Positions 1 to 7,590 of a DNA stretch of 47,922 bases are shown here, piece by piece. Where the stretch lies: positions 1 to 47,922 of the forward strand of contig JAKSNU010000004.1 in NCBI GenBank assembly GCA_024399535.1, read 5' to 3'. The notes beneath the pieces are model-generated. The model was given only the letters and a program-made list of their open reading frames with translations. It had not been told where the DNA came from and did no database searches. This stretch comes from Paludibacteraceae bacterium. GTDB lineage: Bacteria > Bacteroidota > Bacteroidia > Bacteroidales > Paludibacteraceae. A program made the position numbers and the translations under genes. Each line of letters opens with the position of its first letter. The stretch's first letter is position 1.

Positions 1-1345
1 GGCGGAACTCAAGTGCCTGTGCTGCATTGAAAAGCTCAATGCCGAGAACGCGCTCGGTGTTGAGGGCTACGCGGATAAGCTTGGTTGCTGCATTAGCACC
101 CATAGATACGTGATCCTCCTGACCCTGCGAAGACTCGATAGAGTCAACAGAAGCAGGCATACAGAGACCCTTGGACTGGCTTACGATTGAAGCGGCAGTG
201 TATTGAGGAATCATGAAGCCTGAGTTGAGACCTGGTTTTGCAACGAGGAATGAAGGAAGTTCGCGTTTGCCGCTGATGAGCTGGTTGATACGCTGGCAAG
301 AGATAGAACCGAGCTCTGCAAGTGCAATGGCGAGGAAATCCATAACGATTGCCAATGGCTGACCGTGGAAGTTACCTGCCGAGATTACCATATCGCTGTC
401 TGGAACAACCGTTGGGTTATCGGTGGCAGAGTTGATTTCAGTTGTAACCACTGACTTAACGTAAGCGATGGCATCTTTTGAAGCACCGTGAACCTGTGGC
501 ATACAGCGGAATGAATATGGATCCTGGACATGCTTCTTAGGACGTGCTATAATCTCGGAACCTTTCATGAGGTTGCGAATACGCTCAGCTGTTGCAAGCT
601 GTCCGTTGTGAGGGCGGATAGCGTGAACCTCATGAGTGAATGGTTCGATACGTCCGTCGAATGCGTCGAGGGATACGCCACCGATAGTGTCAGCAGCCTT
701 CGAGAGTTCCTCAGCCTTGATGAGTGCCCAAGTTGCATGAGCAGCCATGAACTGAGTACCATTCAAAAGTGCAAGACCTTCCTTAGACTGGAGTGTGATA
801 GGCTCCCAGCCGAATTTCTTGTTAACCTCAGCGGCAGCAACCTTTTTGCCCTCGAAATAAACCTCGCCAAGACCGAGCAATGGCAAGCATAGATGTGCGA
901 GAGGAGCAAGGTCGCCTGATGCACCAAGCGAACCATTCTGATATACGACAGGGATTACGTTGTTGTTGAACATGTCGGCAAGACGCTGAACGGTAACAAC
1001 CTGACAGCCAGAGTAGCCATACTGGAGAGACTGAATCTTGAGCAGCATGATGATGCGGATGATTTCTGGGTCAACAGGGTCGCCAGTACCGCAAGAGTGG
1101 CTCATAACGAGGTTCTTCTGAAGCTGAGAGAGTTCGTCGGCTCCAACAGAGATGTTGCAGAGTGAACCGAAACCGGTTGTGACACCATAGATTGGCTCTT
1201 TCTGAGTCTTCATCTTGTTGTCGAGGTAGTCACGGCATTTCTGAATGCGTGCTACAGACTCTTTTGAGAGTTCAATCTGGCGGTTCTCGAAGATGATTGA
1301 TTTGATATCTTCGATTGAGATTTTATCAGTTATTGTATATTTCAT
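1..1345 (-). CDS. hutH: Histidine ammonia-lyase (HutH), C-terminus cut by window edge
   Basis: Converts L-histidine to trans-urocanate and ammonia, the first step of histidine degradation, in the cytoplasm. The minus-strand frame is open from an ATG at 1345 to the window edge (448 codons, against about 500-510 usual), so some 50-60 C-terminal residues lie outside. The Ala-Ser-Gly triplet that cyclises to the MIO electrophile is at residues 142-144, in the context GSLGASGDLAPLAH, the same numbering as in characterised bacterial HutH. The GVTTGFG and NGTQ motifs are also present. It lies 113 nt downstream of hutU on the same strand with no promoter of the usual type between them, so the two are probably co-transcribed. 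Pairing with urocanase favours histidine over phenylalanine or tyrosine as substrate. Confidence 0.95.
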   Translation of the reverse strand, partial: MKYTITDKISIEDIKSIIFENRQIELSKESVARIQKCRDYLDNKMKTQKEPIYGVTTGFGSLCNISVGADELSQLQKNLVMSHSCGTGDPVDPEIIRIIMLLKIQSLQYGYSGCQVVTVQRLADMFNNNVIPVVYQNGSLGASGDLAPLAHLCLPLLGLGEVYFEGKKVAAAEVNKKFGWEPITLQSKEGLALLNGTQFMAAHATWALIKAEELSKAADTIGGVSLDAFDGRIEPFTHEVHAIRPHNGQLATAERIRNLMKGSEIIARPKKHVQDPYSFRCMPQVHGASKDAIAYVKSVVTTEINSATDNPTVVPDSDMVISAGNFHGQPLAIVMDFLAIALAELGSISCQRINQLISGKRELPSFLVAKPGLNSGFMIPQYTAASIVSQSKGLCMPASVDSIESSQGQEDHVSMGANAATKLIRVALNTERVLGIELFNAAQALEFR

Positions 1346-1458
1346 TTTATAGTTCTTTTGCCCCTTCAGGGCGTTTGGTTAATTTTGATTGTTTACCCAG
1401 GGTGTTACCCAGGGCTATTTTCTTTTGCCCTTTTAGGGCGAAATTTGATTTTTGTACG
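1346..1458. repeat. Interspersed Bacteroidales hairpin repeat between hutU and hutH
   Basis: This spacer is made of repeat modules. CTTTTGCCCCTTCAGGGCG at 1355-1373 and CTTTTGCCCTTTTAGGGCG at 1422-1440 are near-identical, and each contains a GCCC/GGGC stem. Between them ACCCAGGG occurs twice (1395-1402 and 1407-1414) and forms a hairpin with one mismatch. Modules of this style are scattered between genes in many Bacteroidales genomes (from memory, not searched). A related but different array is at 38811-38944. Confidence 0.7.
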
Positions 1459-3456
1459 TTACTCTAAGATACTATCATCAACTATATTTGGCATTGTGAC
1501 AACAAGCCCTGGAGTGCGGTCCATCTCACGTTGGATGGCGAACATTGCGCCCTCGTTGCGTGCCCATGAACGGCGGGCGATACCATTGTTTACGTCCCAA
1601 AGCAACATGTTGTCAATGCGGCGAGAGCATTCAGCAGTACCATCAACGACCATACCAAAGCCGCCATTGATAACTTCGCCCCAACCTACACCGCCACCGT
1701 TGTGGATAGATACCCAGGTAGCACCACGGAACGAGTCGCCGATGCAGTTTTGGACAGCCATGTCGGCACAGAACTGTGAACCGTCATATATGTTTGAAGT
1801 CTCGCGGAATGGAGAGTCGGTACCTGAAACGTCATGGTGGTCACGACCGAGAACTACAGGAGCAGAAATCTCGCCAGAAGCGACAGCCTTGTTGAACGCC
1901 TGTGCAATCTTCATACGACCCTCAGCATCAGCATAAAGGATACGAGCCTGAGAACCAACGACGAGGTTGTTCTTCTGAGCCTCCTTTATCCAATGGATAT
2001 TGTCGTCAAGCTGACCGATAATCTCTTTTGGTGCAGTCTTGCGAATCTCCTCAAGCACCTCAGTTGCCAAACGGTCGGTGACAGCCAAATCCTTAGGGTC
2101 GCACGAAGTACAAGCCCAACGGAAAGGACCAAAGCCATAATCGAAGAACATAGGGCCCATGATGTCCTGAACGTACGATGGATAACGGAATTTGCCGTTA
2201 GCGCCCATGACGTCAGCACCTGCACGCGAAGATTCAAGTAGGAACGCATTTCCATAATCGAAGAAATACATGCCTTTTGCTGTCAGTTTATTGATTGCAG
2301 CAACGTGGCGGCGAAGCGAAGCCTGAACAGCCTCTTGGAACTTCTCTGGTTCCTCAGCCATCATGCGGTTGCTTTCCTCGAATGTATAACCTGCTGGATA
2401 ATAACCACCTGCCCATGGGTTATGGAGTGAAGTCTGGTCAGAACCAAGATTAATCTCAATACCATCTTTTGCAAGACGCTCCCAGAGGTCAACCACGTTA
2501 CCCTGATATGCGATAGAAACAGCCTCTTTGTTGCGTGAAGCCTCAAGCATACGAGGAATCAGCTTGTCGAGGTCGTCATAAACCTCGTTCACCCAACCCT
2601 GCGTATAACGGGTATTGACAGCCTTTGGATTGATTTCGGCGATGACGCCCACAACACCAGAGATGACAGCAGCCTTTGGCTGAGCTCCCGACATACCACC
2701 AAGACCTGCACTGATGAATATCTGGCCACGGAAATCCTTCTCGCCTGGTTTCAGGTGTTTGCGTGCGGCATTCATCACTGTGATAGTCGTACCGTGAACG
2801 ATACCTTGTGGGCCAATATACATGTAAGAACCAGCGGTCATCTGACCATACTGGCTGACACCGAGTGCGTTGTAACGCTCCCAGTCGTCTTTCTTAGAGT
2901 AGTTAGGGATGACCATACCGTTGGTGACAACCACACGTGGAGCCTCTTTCTGCGAAGGGAAGAGTCCGAGTGGGTGACCTGAATACATCACGAGAGTCTG
3001 CTCGTCAGTCATCTCAGAGAGATATTTCATCACAAGGCGATACTGTGCCCAGTTCTGGAACACAGCACCATTTCCACCGTAGGTGATAAGCTCGTGAGGG
3101 TGCTGTGCAACGGCAGGGTCGAGGTTGTTCTGTATCATCATCATGATGGCAGCAGCCTGACGGCTCTTGTAAGGATACTCGTCAATGTGGCGAGCATACA
3201 TCTTGTAGTCAGGACGCAGACGGTACATGTAGATACGACCATATTTCTGCAACTCCTCCTTAAACTCCTTTGCAAGTTCTGCATGGTGTTTCTTTGGGAA
3301 ATAGCGAAGAGCATTGCGCAGGGCAAGTTTCTTCTCCTCGTCAGTCAGAATTTCCTTGCGCTTTGGCGCATGGTTGACTGTTGTGTCATAAGCTTTTGGC
3401 TGTGGCAACACGTCAGGAATACCCTCACGGATTGCCTCTTTGAAACCCTTTTCCAT
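1459..3456 (-). CDS. hutU: Urocanate hydratase (urocanase), long form
   Basis: Adds water to urocanate to give 4-imidazolone-5-propionate, using tightly bound NAD+ as electrophile; second step of histidine degradation. The protein is 665 aa when started at the ATG at 3456. The frame extends upstream to 3492, but that stretch overlaps the promoter -7 box (3490-3497), so the internal ATG is chosen. A glycine-rich segment GLGGMSGAQPKA at residues 251-262 matches the NAD-binding region. The C-terminal third (GRDHHDVSGTDSPFRET, then NGGGVGWGEVINGGFG) resembles the long, animal UROC1-like type rather than the roughly 555-aa pseudomonad enzyme. Where I recall the Pseudomonas enzyme having ARICW, this protein has ARILY (Leu507). 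It is first in the operon with hutH. Confidence 0.95.
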   Translation of the reverse strand: MEKGFKEAIREGIPDVLPQPKAYDTTVNHAPKRKEILTDEEKKLALRNALRYFPKKHHAELAKEFKEELQKYGRIYMYRLRPDYKMYARHIDEYPYKSRQAAAIMMMIQNNLDPAVAQHPHELITYGGNGAVFQNWAQYRLVMKYLSEMTDEQTLVMYSGHPLGLFPSQKEAPRVVVTNGMVIPNYSKKDDWERYNALGVSQYGQMTAGSYMYIGPQGIVHGTTITVMNAARKHLKPGEKDFRGQIFISAGLGGMSGAQPKAAVISGVVGVIAEINPKAVNTRYTQGWVNEVYDDLDKLIPRMLEASRNKEAVSIAYQGNVVDLWERLAKDGIEINLGSDQTSLHNPWAGGYYPAGYTFEESNRMMAEEPEKFQEAVQASLRRHVAAINKLTAKGMYFFDYGNAFLLESSRAGADVMGANGKFRYPSYVQDIMGPMFFDYGFGPFRWACTSCDPKDLAVTDRLATEVLEEIRKTAPKEIIGQLDDNIHWIKEAQKNNLVVGSQARILYADAEGRMKIAQAFNKAVASGEISAPVVLGRDHHDVSGTDSPFRETSNIYDGSQFCADMAVQNCIGDSFRGATWVSIHNGGGVGWGEVINGGFGMVVDGTAECSRRIDNMLLWDVNNGIARRSWARNEGAMFAIQREMDRTPGLVVTMPNIVDDSILE

Positions 3457-3489
3457 ATATCTTATTTCTTTAATTGTCAAAATACGGTG

Positions 3490-3497
3490 CAAAGGTA
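3490..3497 (-). promoter_or_regulatory. -7 promoter element for the hut genes
   Basis: On the minus strand this reads TACCTTTG, matching TAnnTTTG, followed by C. Transcription would start near 3483, about 27 nt before the hutU ATG. No good -33 TTTG lies at the usual distance, so the promoter may be weak or need an activator. Confidence 0.55.
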
Positions 3498-3539
3498 CAA
3501 ATTTTTTGCCTAATGTTATACCTTTTCCATCAAAAAAAA

Positions 3540-4763
3540 TTATTTTTTCTCAAAAACCTCTGCAGCCTTCTCCATACGCTCGACAATATTCACCTTGAAA
3601 GGGCATCTCTCCATACACTCGCCACATTTCTGGCACTCTGACGCTTTATGCTCCAAAGCATCGTAACGAGCTTGCAATTCAGCATTTACCCCTTCGCAAC
3701 CTTGTGCCTCATATTCGTCGAGGATGCGGTTGACCTCGGCAATGTCAATCTTTGACTTGCATGGTGCGCAATGGCCGCAATAGGTGCATTCCTGCTTCTG
3801 CTGATTGTCGCCACGCTCGATAACTTTGGAATAATCTTTCTCCTCGTCAGTTGCAGTGACATAATCGAGTGCCTGCTGCAACTCCTCGCAAGTGTTCGCA
3901 CCAGTGAGAGCACACGATACACAAGGTTTAGCCAGCACGTAAGCAAGACATTGAACAGGTGTAAGCGCCACGCTGAGTGGTGATTTCGAAGCATCCAGCA
4001 AACGACCACCGGCAAACGATTTCATATTGACAACTGCAATGTCATGCGAAGCGCAATAATCATAAAGTTCAATGCGGAATGGGTCAATACCATTTATTGA
4101 CTGGGTGCCGAAATCAGCATCCCAAGGATTTACACCCGAAGGAAGACGGTCGAAAACAGGGTTTATTGAGAACATAAGCACCTCGACAATCCCCGATTTC
4201 ACAGCAGCAAGAGCCACCTCAGCGTTATGCGACGAAAGGCCAATATGTTTGATTTTGCCCTCAGCTTTCAGTTGTTTGACGTATTCGAGATACTCTGACC
4301 CTTTGATTTCCTCCCATTGCTCCCAAGAGTCGGTGATATGAATCATACCAACCTCGATATGGTCAGTTTCAAGGCGAGCGAGCAGGTCTTCGAAACCTTC
4401 GCGACATTCAGCGATATCGCGAGTCTTTTTATATTGCCCGTCCTTCCAACAGACACCCACATGCCCTTGGATAACCATACGGTCCCTACGTCCACGAAGG
4501 GCATATCCGATATTCGAACGCACTGTAGGGTTGGCATCATAAATGTCAATATAATTCACCCCACTATCCATAGCAAGATCCATATAGATACGTGACTGGG
4601 CAGTGTCGAATTTGGCAAAAGCGCCACAGCCGATACCTATTTCTGACACCTCAATACCCGTTGCACCGAGTGGACGGCATTTCATAAGATTGTGTTTTTC
4701 CTCCTTTTTGCAACCGCAAAGGAGAACAAGCATGATAGCAATTGAATAAATAACCTTTTTCAT
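3540..4763 (-). CDS. Lipoprotein aldo/keto reductase with C-terminal 4Fe-4S motifs
   Basis: 407 aa. The N-terminus is a lipoprotein signal: MKK, a hydrophobic stretch, then LLCGC followed by a KKEEKHN linker, so the predicted mature N-terminus is a lipid-modified Cys. An aldo/keto-reductase barrel follows (GATGIEVSEIGIGCGAF, YIDIYDANP, MIHITDSW). The C-terminus carries two ferredoxin-like Cys clusters, C326/C329/C332/C335 and C377/C380/C383/C387, the latter followed by Pro. The usual AKR Asp, Tyr and His positions look present. The position of the catalytic Lys reads VIQGH, so Lys may be missing. A start at the internal ATG (4685) would remove the signal, but the promoter at 4818-4848 places the first ATG about 48 nt into the message. 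The substrate is unknown. Confidence 0.8.
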   Translation of the reverse strand: MKKVIYSIAIMLVLLCGCKKEEKHNLMKCRPLGATGIEVSEIGIGCGAFAKFDTAQSRIYMDLAMDSGVNYIDIYDANPTVRSNIGYALRGRRDRMVIQGHVGVCWKDGQYKKTRDIAECREGFEDLLARLETDHIEVGMIHITDSWEQWEEIKGSEYLEYVKQLKAEGKIKHIGLSSHNAEVALAAVKSGIVEVLMFSINPVFDRLPSGVNPWDADFGTQSINGIDPFRIELYDYCASHDIAVVNMKSFAGGRLLDASKSPLSVALTPVQCLAYVLAKPCVSCALTGANTCEELQQALDYVTATDEEKDYSKVIERGDNQQKQECTYCGHCAPCKSKIDIAEVNRILDEYEAQGCEGVNAELQARYDALEHKASECQKCGECMERCPFKVNIVERMEKAAEVFEKK

Positions 4764-5098
4764 ATCCTTGTATATTTAAATGATTATGCAATCTTAAACC
4801 TCGAAGATTTATGACTGCAAAGGTAATGAAAAAATGTCAAACAGCAAAACAGCTGATGCAATTTTTTCTGATTTTGTATGATTCAGCCAGAAAATCTGAT
4901 TTCAAAGTCCACGAATAACGCGATTAGTAGATGAAAAACGGGGAAATTTTGGTGGATAGCGGCATTTTCAAGAAAAAAATTTGGTGGGAATTAAAATTCG
5001 ACTGTCAACCCTTTTTCATAAAAACCTCTTTAGTATATCAATTCATTTGGAATTACCGAGTAATTGAAATAATCCAAAATCGTCTTTCTCCCAAACAA
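4764..5098. other. Non-coding spacer between the reductase and deiminase genes
   Basis: 335 nt, AT-rich. The only signal recognised is the reductase promoter at 4818-4848. A 6-bp stem at 5051-5065 lacks a U-run and is not called a terminator. There is no convincing gene on either strand. Confidence 0.5.
4818..4848 (-). promoter_or_regulatory. Promoter of the lipoprotein reductase gene
   Basis: On the minus strand: TTTG (4848-4845), a 19-nt spacer, then TACCTTTG (4825-4818). This fits the Bacteroidota -33/-7 pattern. The predicted start is near 4811, which supports the first ATG (4763) and hence the signal peptide. Confidence 0.7.
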
Positions 5099-6004
5099 TC
5101 ATTTATTTCGTTTTCCATCACATTTATTAGTATTAAATGAATTAATATCCAACACATTCCAAGAACTGCAATGCAATCCGCCTCCAAACTTAATTGCTGG
5201 TAACGCATAAACAGGGATTATATTTTCCTGCTTATATTCGCTGAATAGCTTTTGGAATTGCCTCTTTACACAAAGGTCTTCAGCGCAATCAGCCTTTGGA
5301 GACAAAGCTGGATAAAGTACGTAATCAGATGTGTGAATATAATTGATATATGCCCATTGATACGATTGACGCTTTATAGCTGCATTTCTAGGCATGAATA
5401 ATGATGAAACCTTGTAATCCTTGAAATGTGATTTGACCTCTTTAATATATTTCCTATCTGGATATTTTGTCAATAGTAAACGTGACTCATCAACATATCT
5501 TATCACACCATCAGCATGACCATATATTGGTTCATTTCTATCCCATGGGATTATTATAATATAACGCATAAATAGCATCTCTAATTCGTGAATAAGTCTC
5601 GAAGTTGTGTATTGAGGATTGTCATACAAAACCTTATCCGTCATAACCACAAAATCATTTCCTTTAATAACATTGCCTCCGTCAAGTACAATATCCGATG
5701 TCAACACATCAACATTATGTTCGAAAAGAGATTGACATATTTGAGCAACATTATCAGTGATTGTAGCACGATGTGCATCTGTATCATTCAGATAGTCAGG
5801 ATTATATTTAAAATTCACGAACCTATAAGGAGAGACCTGTATAGGCATATAATCACGGGCCCACATGCTATTGCCTCCTTTGAAAAAACGTATTGGAAGT
5901 CCAAGTTCCTTAAGTTTTGAAACAGAACTAAACAATTCTGGGCACTCATTTTCTATCGTATCAGAAAAGAAAATAACATTAGTAAGTTGATCAGTAATTA
6001 TCAT
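5099..6004 (-). CDS. Agmatine deiminase / peptidylarginine deiminase-like hydrolase
   Basis: 301 aa from the ATG at 6004; the longer frame to 6016 would need a TTG. Guanidino-group hydrolase fold (PAD_porph family). Motifs seen are WARDYMP near the N-terminus, LDGGNV, GHADG with the catalytic-type His, and GGGLHCSSWN near the C-terminus with the nucleophile Cys279. Family members hydrolyse agmatine to N-carbamoylputrescine and ammonia, or deiminate arginine. The protein is shorter than typical agmatine deiminases (about 340-370 aa). No signal peptide is apparent, so it is probably cytosolic. It stands alone with its own promoter and no polyamine genes beside it, so agmatine is only the likeliest substrate. 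Confidence 0.8.
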   Translation of the reverse strand: MIITDQLTNVIFFSDTIENECPELFSSVSKLKELGLPIRFFKGGNSMWARDYMPIQVSPYRFVNFKYNPDYLNDTDAHRATITDNVAQICQSLFEHNVDVLTSDIVLDGGNVIKGNDFVVMTDKVLYDNPQYTTSRLIHELEMLFMRYIIIIPWDRNEPIYGHADGVIRYVDESRLLLTKYPDRKYIKEVKSHFKDYKVSSLFMPRNAAIKRQSYQWAYINYIHTSDYVLYPALSPKADCAEDLCVKRQFQKLFSEYKQENIIPVYALPAIKFGGGLHCSSWNVLDINSFNTNKCDGKRNK

Positions 6005-6049
6005 ACAAAATAACAATTAACCTTTTGATTATTAATAATTAGTTTGGTG

Positions 6050-6081
6050 CAAAGGTCAATGTTTTTTGCGAGAAAACCAAA
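6050..6081 (-). promoter_or_regulatory. Promoter of the deiminase-like gene
   Basis: On the minus strand: TTTG (6081-6078), 20 nt, then TGACCTTTG ending at 6050. The -7 box has G in place of A at its second position. The predicted start is near 6043, about 39 nt before the chosen ATG. Confidence 0.5.
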
Positions 6082-6131
6082 AATATCAGCTTAAAAATGG
6101 TTAAAGTTTTTCGAAAGATTGTCACAACAAA

Positions 6132-6161
6132 AAAAAGAGAGCACATTAGAACTCTCTTTTT
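6132..6161 (-). terminator. Intrinsic terminator of the 227-aa unknown gene
   Basis: Perfect 10-bp stem AAAAAGAGAG / CTCTCTTTTT with a 10-nt loop. On the minus strand the stem runs into a U-rich tract. It lies 26 nt after the stop of the gene ending at 6187. Confidence 0.7.
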
Positions 6162-6186
6162 CTCGTTATATAGAACTATTGATATT

Positions 6187-6870
6187 TCATTTGTATTTCA
6201 AATCCTCTTTTCTCATAAATGCCCACAATCGTTCACATTTGTTTTTTCCATCTTTATAACGAATATCATTATTTGTGTATTTAAACACACCCTGCCTTGT
6301 TTTTTGACTTATATCAATATTTTTAAGTGATGGCACATCTTCCCAAGTAACTACAGAATTGCCATTCATCATAAAGCCATTGAGAAAAACCTTAAGATAG
6401 GTACATTGTGTATTGAAAACTTTCTTTGATATATTCACCTCGTCGGGTTTTCTTGCAACAAAATGACCACGCTTTGTCTCCGAGTCAATTTCCCAGCACC
6501 ATAAATGCTTTTCTTTAACGTCATAGATTTCGTATCCTCTAATAAGCGCAGAAGAGCGCACTTGATTCGCCTCATCTTCGAATGTGATGTCATACCCAGA
6601 ATTATGTGCATGAAGCATCATAGGTGGGAAATAGGGTACTTTTCCATCAACATCGCGGTTGTTATTACGATGATATACAATTGGATCTTTGATATTGCCA
6701 TTTTCCTCGTGATAATAAAACTCAACTGTACGGATGTATATATGATAATGTCCATTTACATTTATGTAACCACCATAAAGAAATGTTTCAGCAAGTTTTT
6801 TAAACTCTACAGTCAATTCTTTTTCTGTAAGATTCCGTTTAAAATTGTTGAGTTGTTCAGATAGACTCAT
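6187..6870 (-). CDS. Uncharacterised Bacteroidales protein
   Basis: 227 aa from the ATG at 6870 (MSLSEQLNNF); the frame also reaches a TTG at 6882. I do not recognise a named domain. It resembles a family of unnamed Bacteroidales proteins I recall by pattern, with YYHEENG followed by an IVYHRN segment, LHAHNSGYDITFE, an SALIRGYEIYD strand and a late WEDVP. The many aromatic and His residues (HYHIYIR, MLHAHNSGYD) could form a binding pocket, which is speculation. There is no signal peptide and no membrane segment. It is monocistronic, with a strong promoter at 6988-7018, a leader of about 110 nt and its own terminator. Confidence 0.6.
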   Translation of the reverse strand: MSLSEQLNNFKRNLTEKELTVEFKKLAETFLYGGYINVNGHYHIYIRTVEFYYHEENGNIKDPIVYHRNNNRDVDGKVPYFPPMMLHAHNSGYDITFEDEANQVRSSALIRGYEIYDVKEKHLWCWEIDSETKRGHFVARKPDEVNISKKVFNTQCTYLKVFLNGFMMNGNSVVTWEDVPSLKNIDISQKTRQGVFKYTNNDIRYKDGKNKCERLWAFMRKEDLKYK

Positions 6871-6987
6871 AAGTTTATTCAATCAGTTTCTTTAATAAGT
6901 ACCGAAACAAGCGTCAATAAACGCCTATAAATATGTCTGCTCCCCTACCCCTGATGAGACACTCCCACTTGGCGCAGGTTTGCGCTG

Positions 6988-7018
6988 CAAAGATACGACT
7001 TTATTTTGGTATGGCAAA
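6988..7018 (-). promoter_or_regulatory. Promoter of the 227-aa unknown gene
   Basis: On the minus strand: TTTG (7018-7015), 19 nt, TATCTTTG (6995-6988) and then C. This is a near-consensus Bacteroidota promoter. The predicted start near 6981 gives a leader of about 110 nt that begins with a small GCGCAAACCTGCGC hairpin. Confidence 0.65.
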
Positions 7019-7158
7019 AGAAAATATAAAAATATTTCACGTGATTTATCAGACACTGCTTGCACGATGATTATGTCCTCTGGCAGGACGATGAACAGAG
7101 TCCGGACAAAGCATAGTATGACAATACAGATGGACCACTGAAGGTCCGTCATATCTCT

Positions 7159-7244
7159 GCTGATCCTTCGCTGATCCTCCGTAGTGAACTCGAATTGAAC
7201 TCGAATTGAACTCGATTCTGAACGGAGAAAATTCGAGTTCACTA
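7159..7244. repeat. 11-bp tandem repeats inside a 15-bp inverted repeat
   Basis: GCTGATCCTTC (7159-7169) is followed directly by GCTGATCCTCC (7170-7180). GAACTCGAATT occurs at 7186-7196 and 7197-7207, and GAACTCGATTC at 7208-7218. The outer flank TAGTGAACTCGAATT (7182-7196) recurs as its exact inverse at 7230-7244. Both tandem sets have an 11-bp period. Confidence 0.75.
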
Positions 7245-7355
7245 TGGTTTTGCATAGGTGGCACACACGACTATCAGCATTGTATTACTTGAAGATTTAT
7301 TCTCTCTCGAATTAGAGAGATAGGAGATTATACGAATAATCACTCTTTTTGCATG

Positions 7356-7389
7356 AAAAAAAATGCCTGACAACATATATTGTCAGGCA
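7356..7389 (-). terminator. Intrinsic terminator of the tRNA(CAU) gene
   Basis: TGCCTGACAA (7364-7373) and TTGTCAGGCA (7380-7389) form a perfect 10-bp stem with a 6-nt loop. Eight U residues follow on the minus strand (7363-7356). It lies just past the tRNA 3' end. Confidence 0.85.
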
Positions 7390-7398
7390 CTTAGCAGG

Positions 7399-7472
7399 TG
7401 GTCCCACTAGGGCTTGAACCTAGGACTCCCTGATTATGAGTCAGGTGCTCTAACCAACTGAGCTATGGGACC
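7399..7472 (-). tRNA. tRNA with CAU anticodon (elongator Met, or Ile2)
   Basis: 74 nt on the minus strand from the GGTCCCA acceptor arm to discriminator A. All four arms fold: acceptor GGTCCCA/TGGGACC, D arm with AGCTCAGTTGGTTAGAGC, anticodon stem CCTGA/TCAGG around a CTCATAA loop, and a T arm with GGTTCAAGCC. The anticodon CAU is complementary to plus-strand 7436-7438. The CCA end is not encoded (CCT follows). A first G:C pair and the lack of three G:C pairs in the anticodon stem exclude initiator tRNA. Whether it is Met or lysidine-modified Ile2 cannot be settled by eye. Confidence 0.95.
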
Positions 7473-7495
7473 AATGCTTCTTTCGAAAAGCGGTG

Positions 7496-7527
7496 CAAAG
7501 GTACAACTTTTTTACGACCCAGCCAAA
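7496..7527 (-). promoter_or_regulatory. Promoter of the tRNA gene
   Basis: On the minus strand: TTTG (7527-7524), 20 nt, TACCTTTG (7503-7496). The predicted start is close to the mature tRNA 5' end at 7472. Confidence 0.7.
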
Positions 7528-7535
7528 TATTTTTC

Positions 7536-7568
7536 GAAAAAAATGGCAGGCTTTTTCAAACCTGCCAT
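7536..7568 (-). terminator. Terminator of the perR-rubrerythrin operon
   Basis: ATGGCAGG (7543-7550) pairs with CCTGCCAT (7561-7568). On the minus strand the hairpin is followed by seven U residues. It lies 22 nt after the rubrerythrin stop. Confidence 0.8.
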
Positions 7569-7590
7569 CAATCAGCATCTTACGATACGA

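Larger units (their letters stand above)
6871..7355. other. Repeat-rich intergenic region
   Basis: About 485 nt with no convincing gene. The frame at 6925-7266 runs through simple repeats and the promoter and is not believed. It holds the promoter at 6988-7018, a GCGCA/TGCGC hairpin near the predicted transcript start, 11-bp tandem repeats and a 15-bp inverted repeat (7159-7244), and a small TCTCTCT/AGAGAGA hairpin at 7301-7320. Confidence 0.6.

Noticed and set aside
1358-1936. Plus-strand frames antisense to hutU and similar antisense frames throughout
   Set aside because: They are shadows of strongly supported genes, with no domain match or independent promoter.
3457-3492. Upstream start of urocanase
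   Set aside because: It overlaps the -7 promoter box, so it would not be in the message.
6925-7266. 113-aa minus-strand frame as a gene
   Set aside because: It crosses a promoter and simple tandem repeats and has low-complexity, repeat-derived composition.
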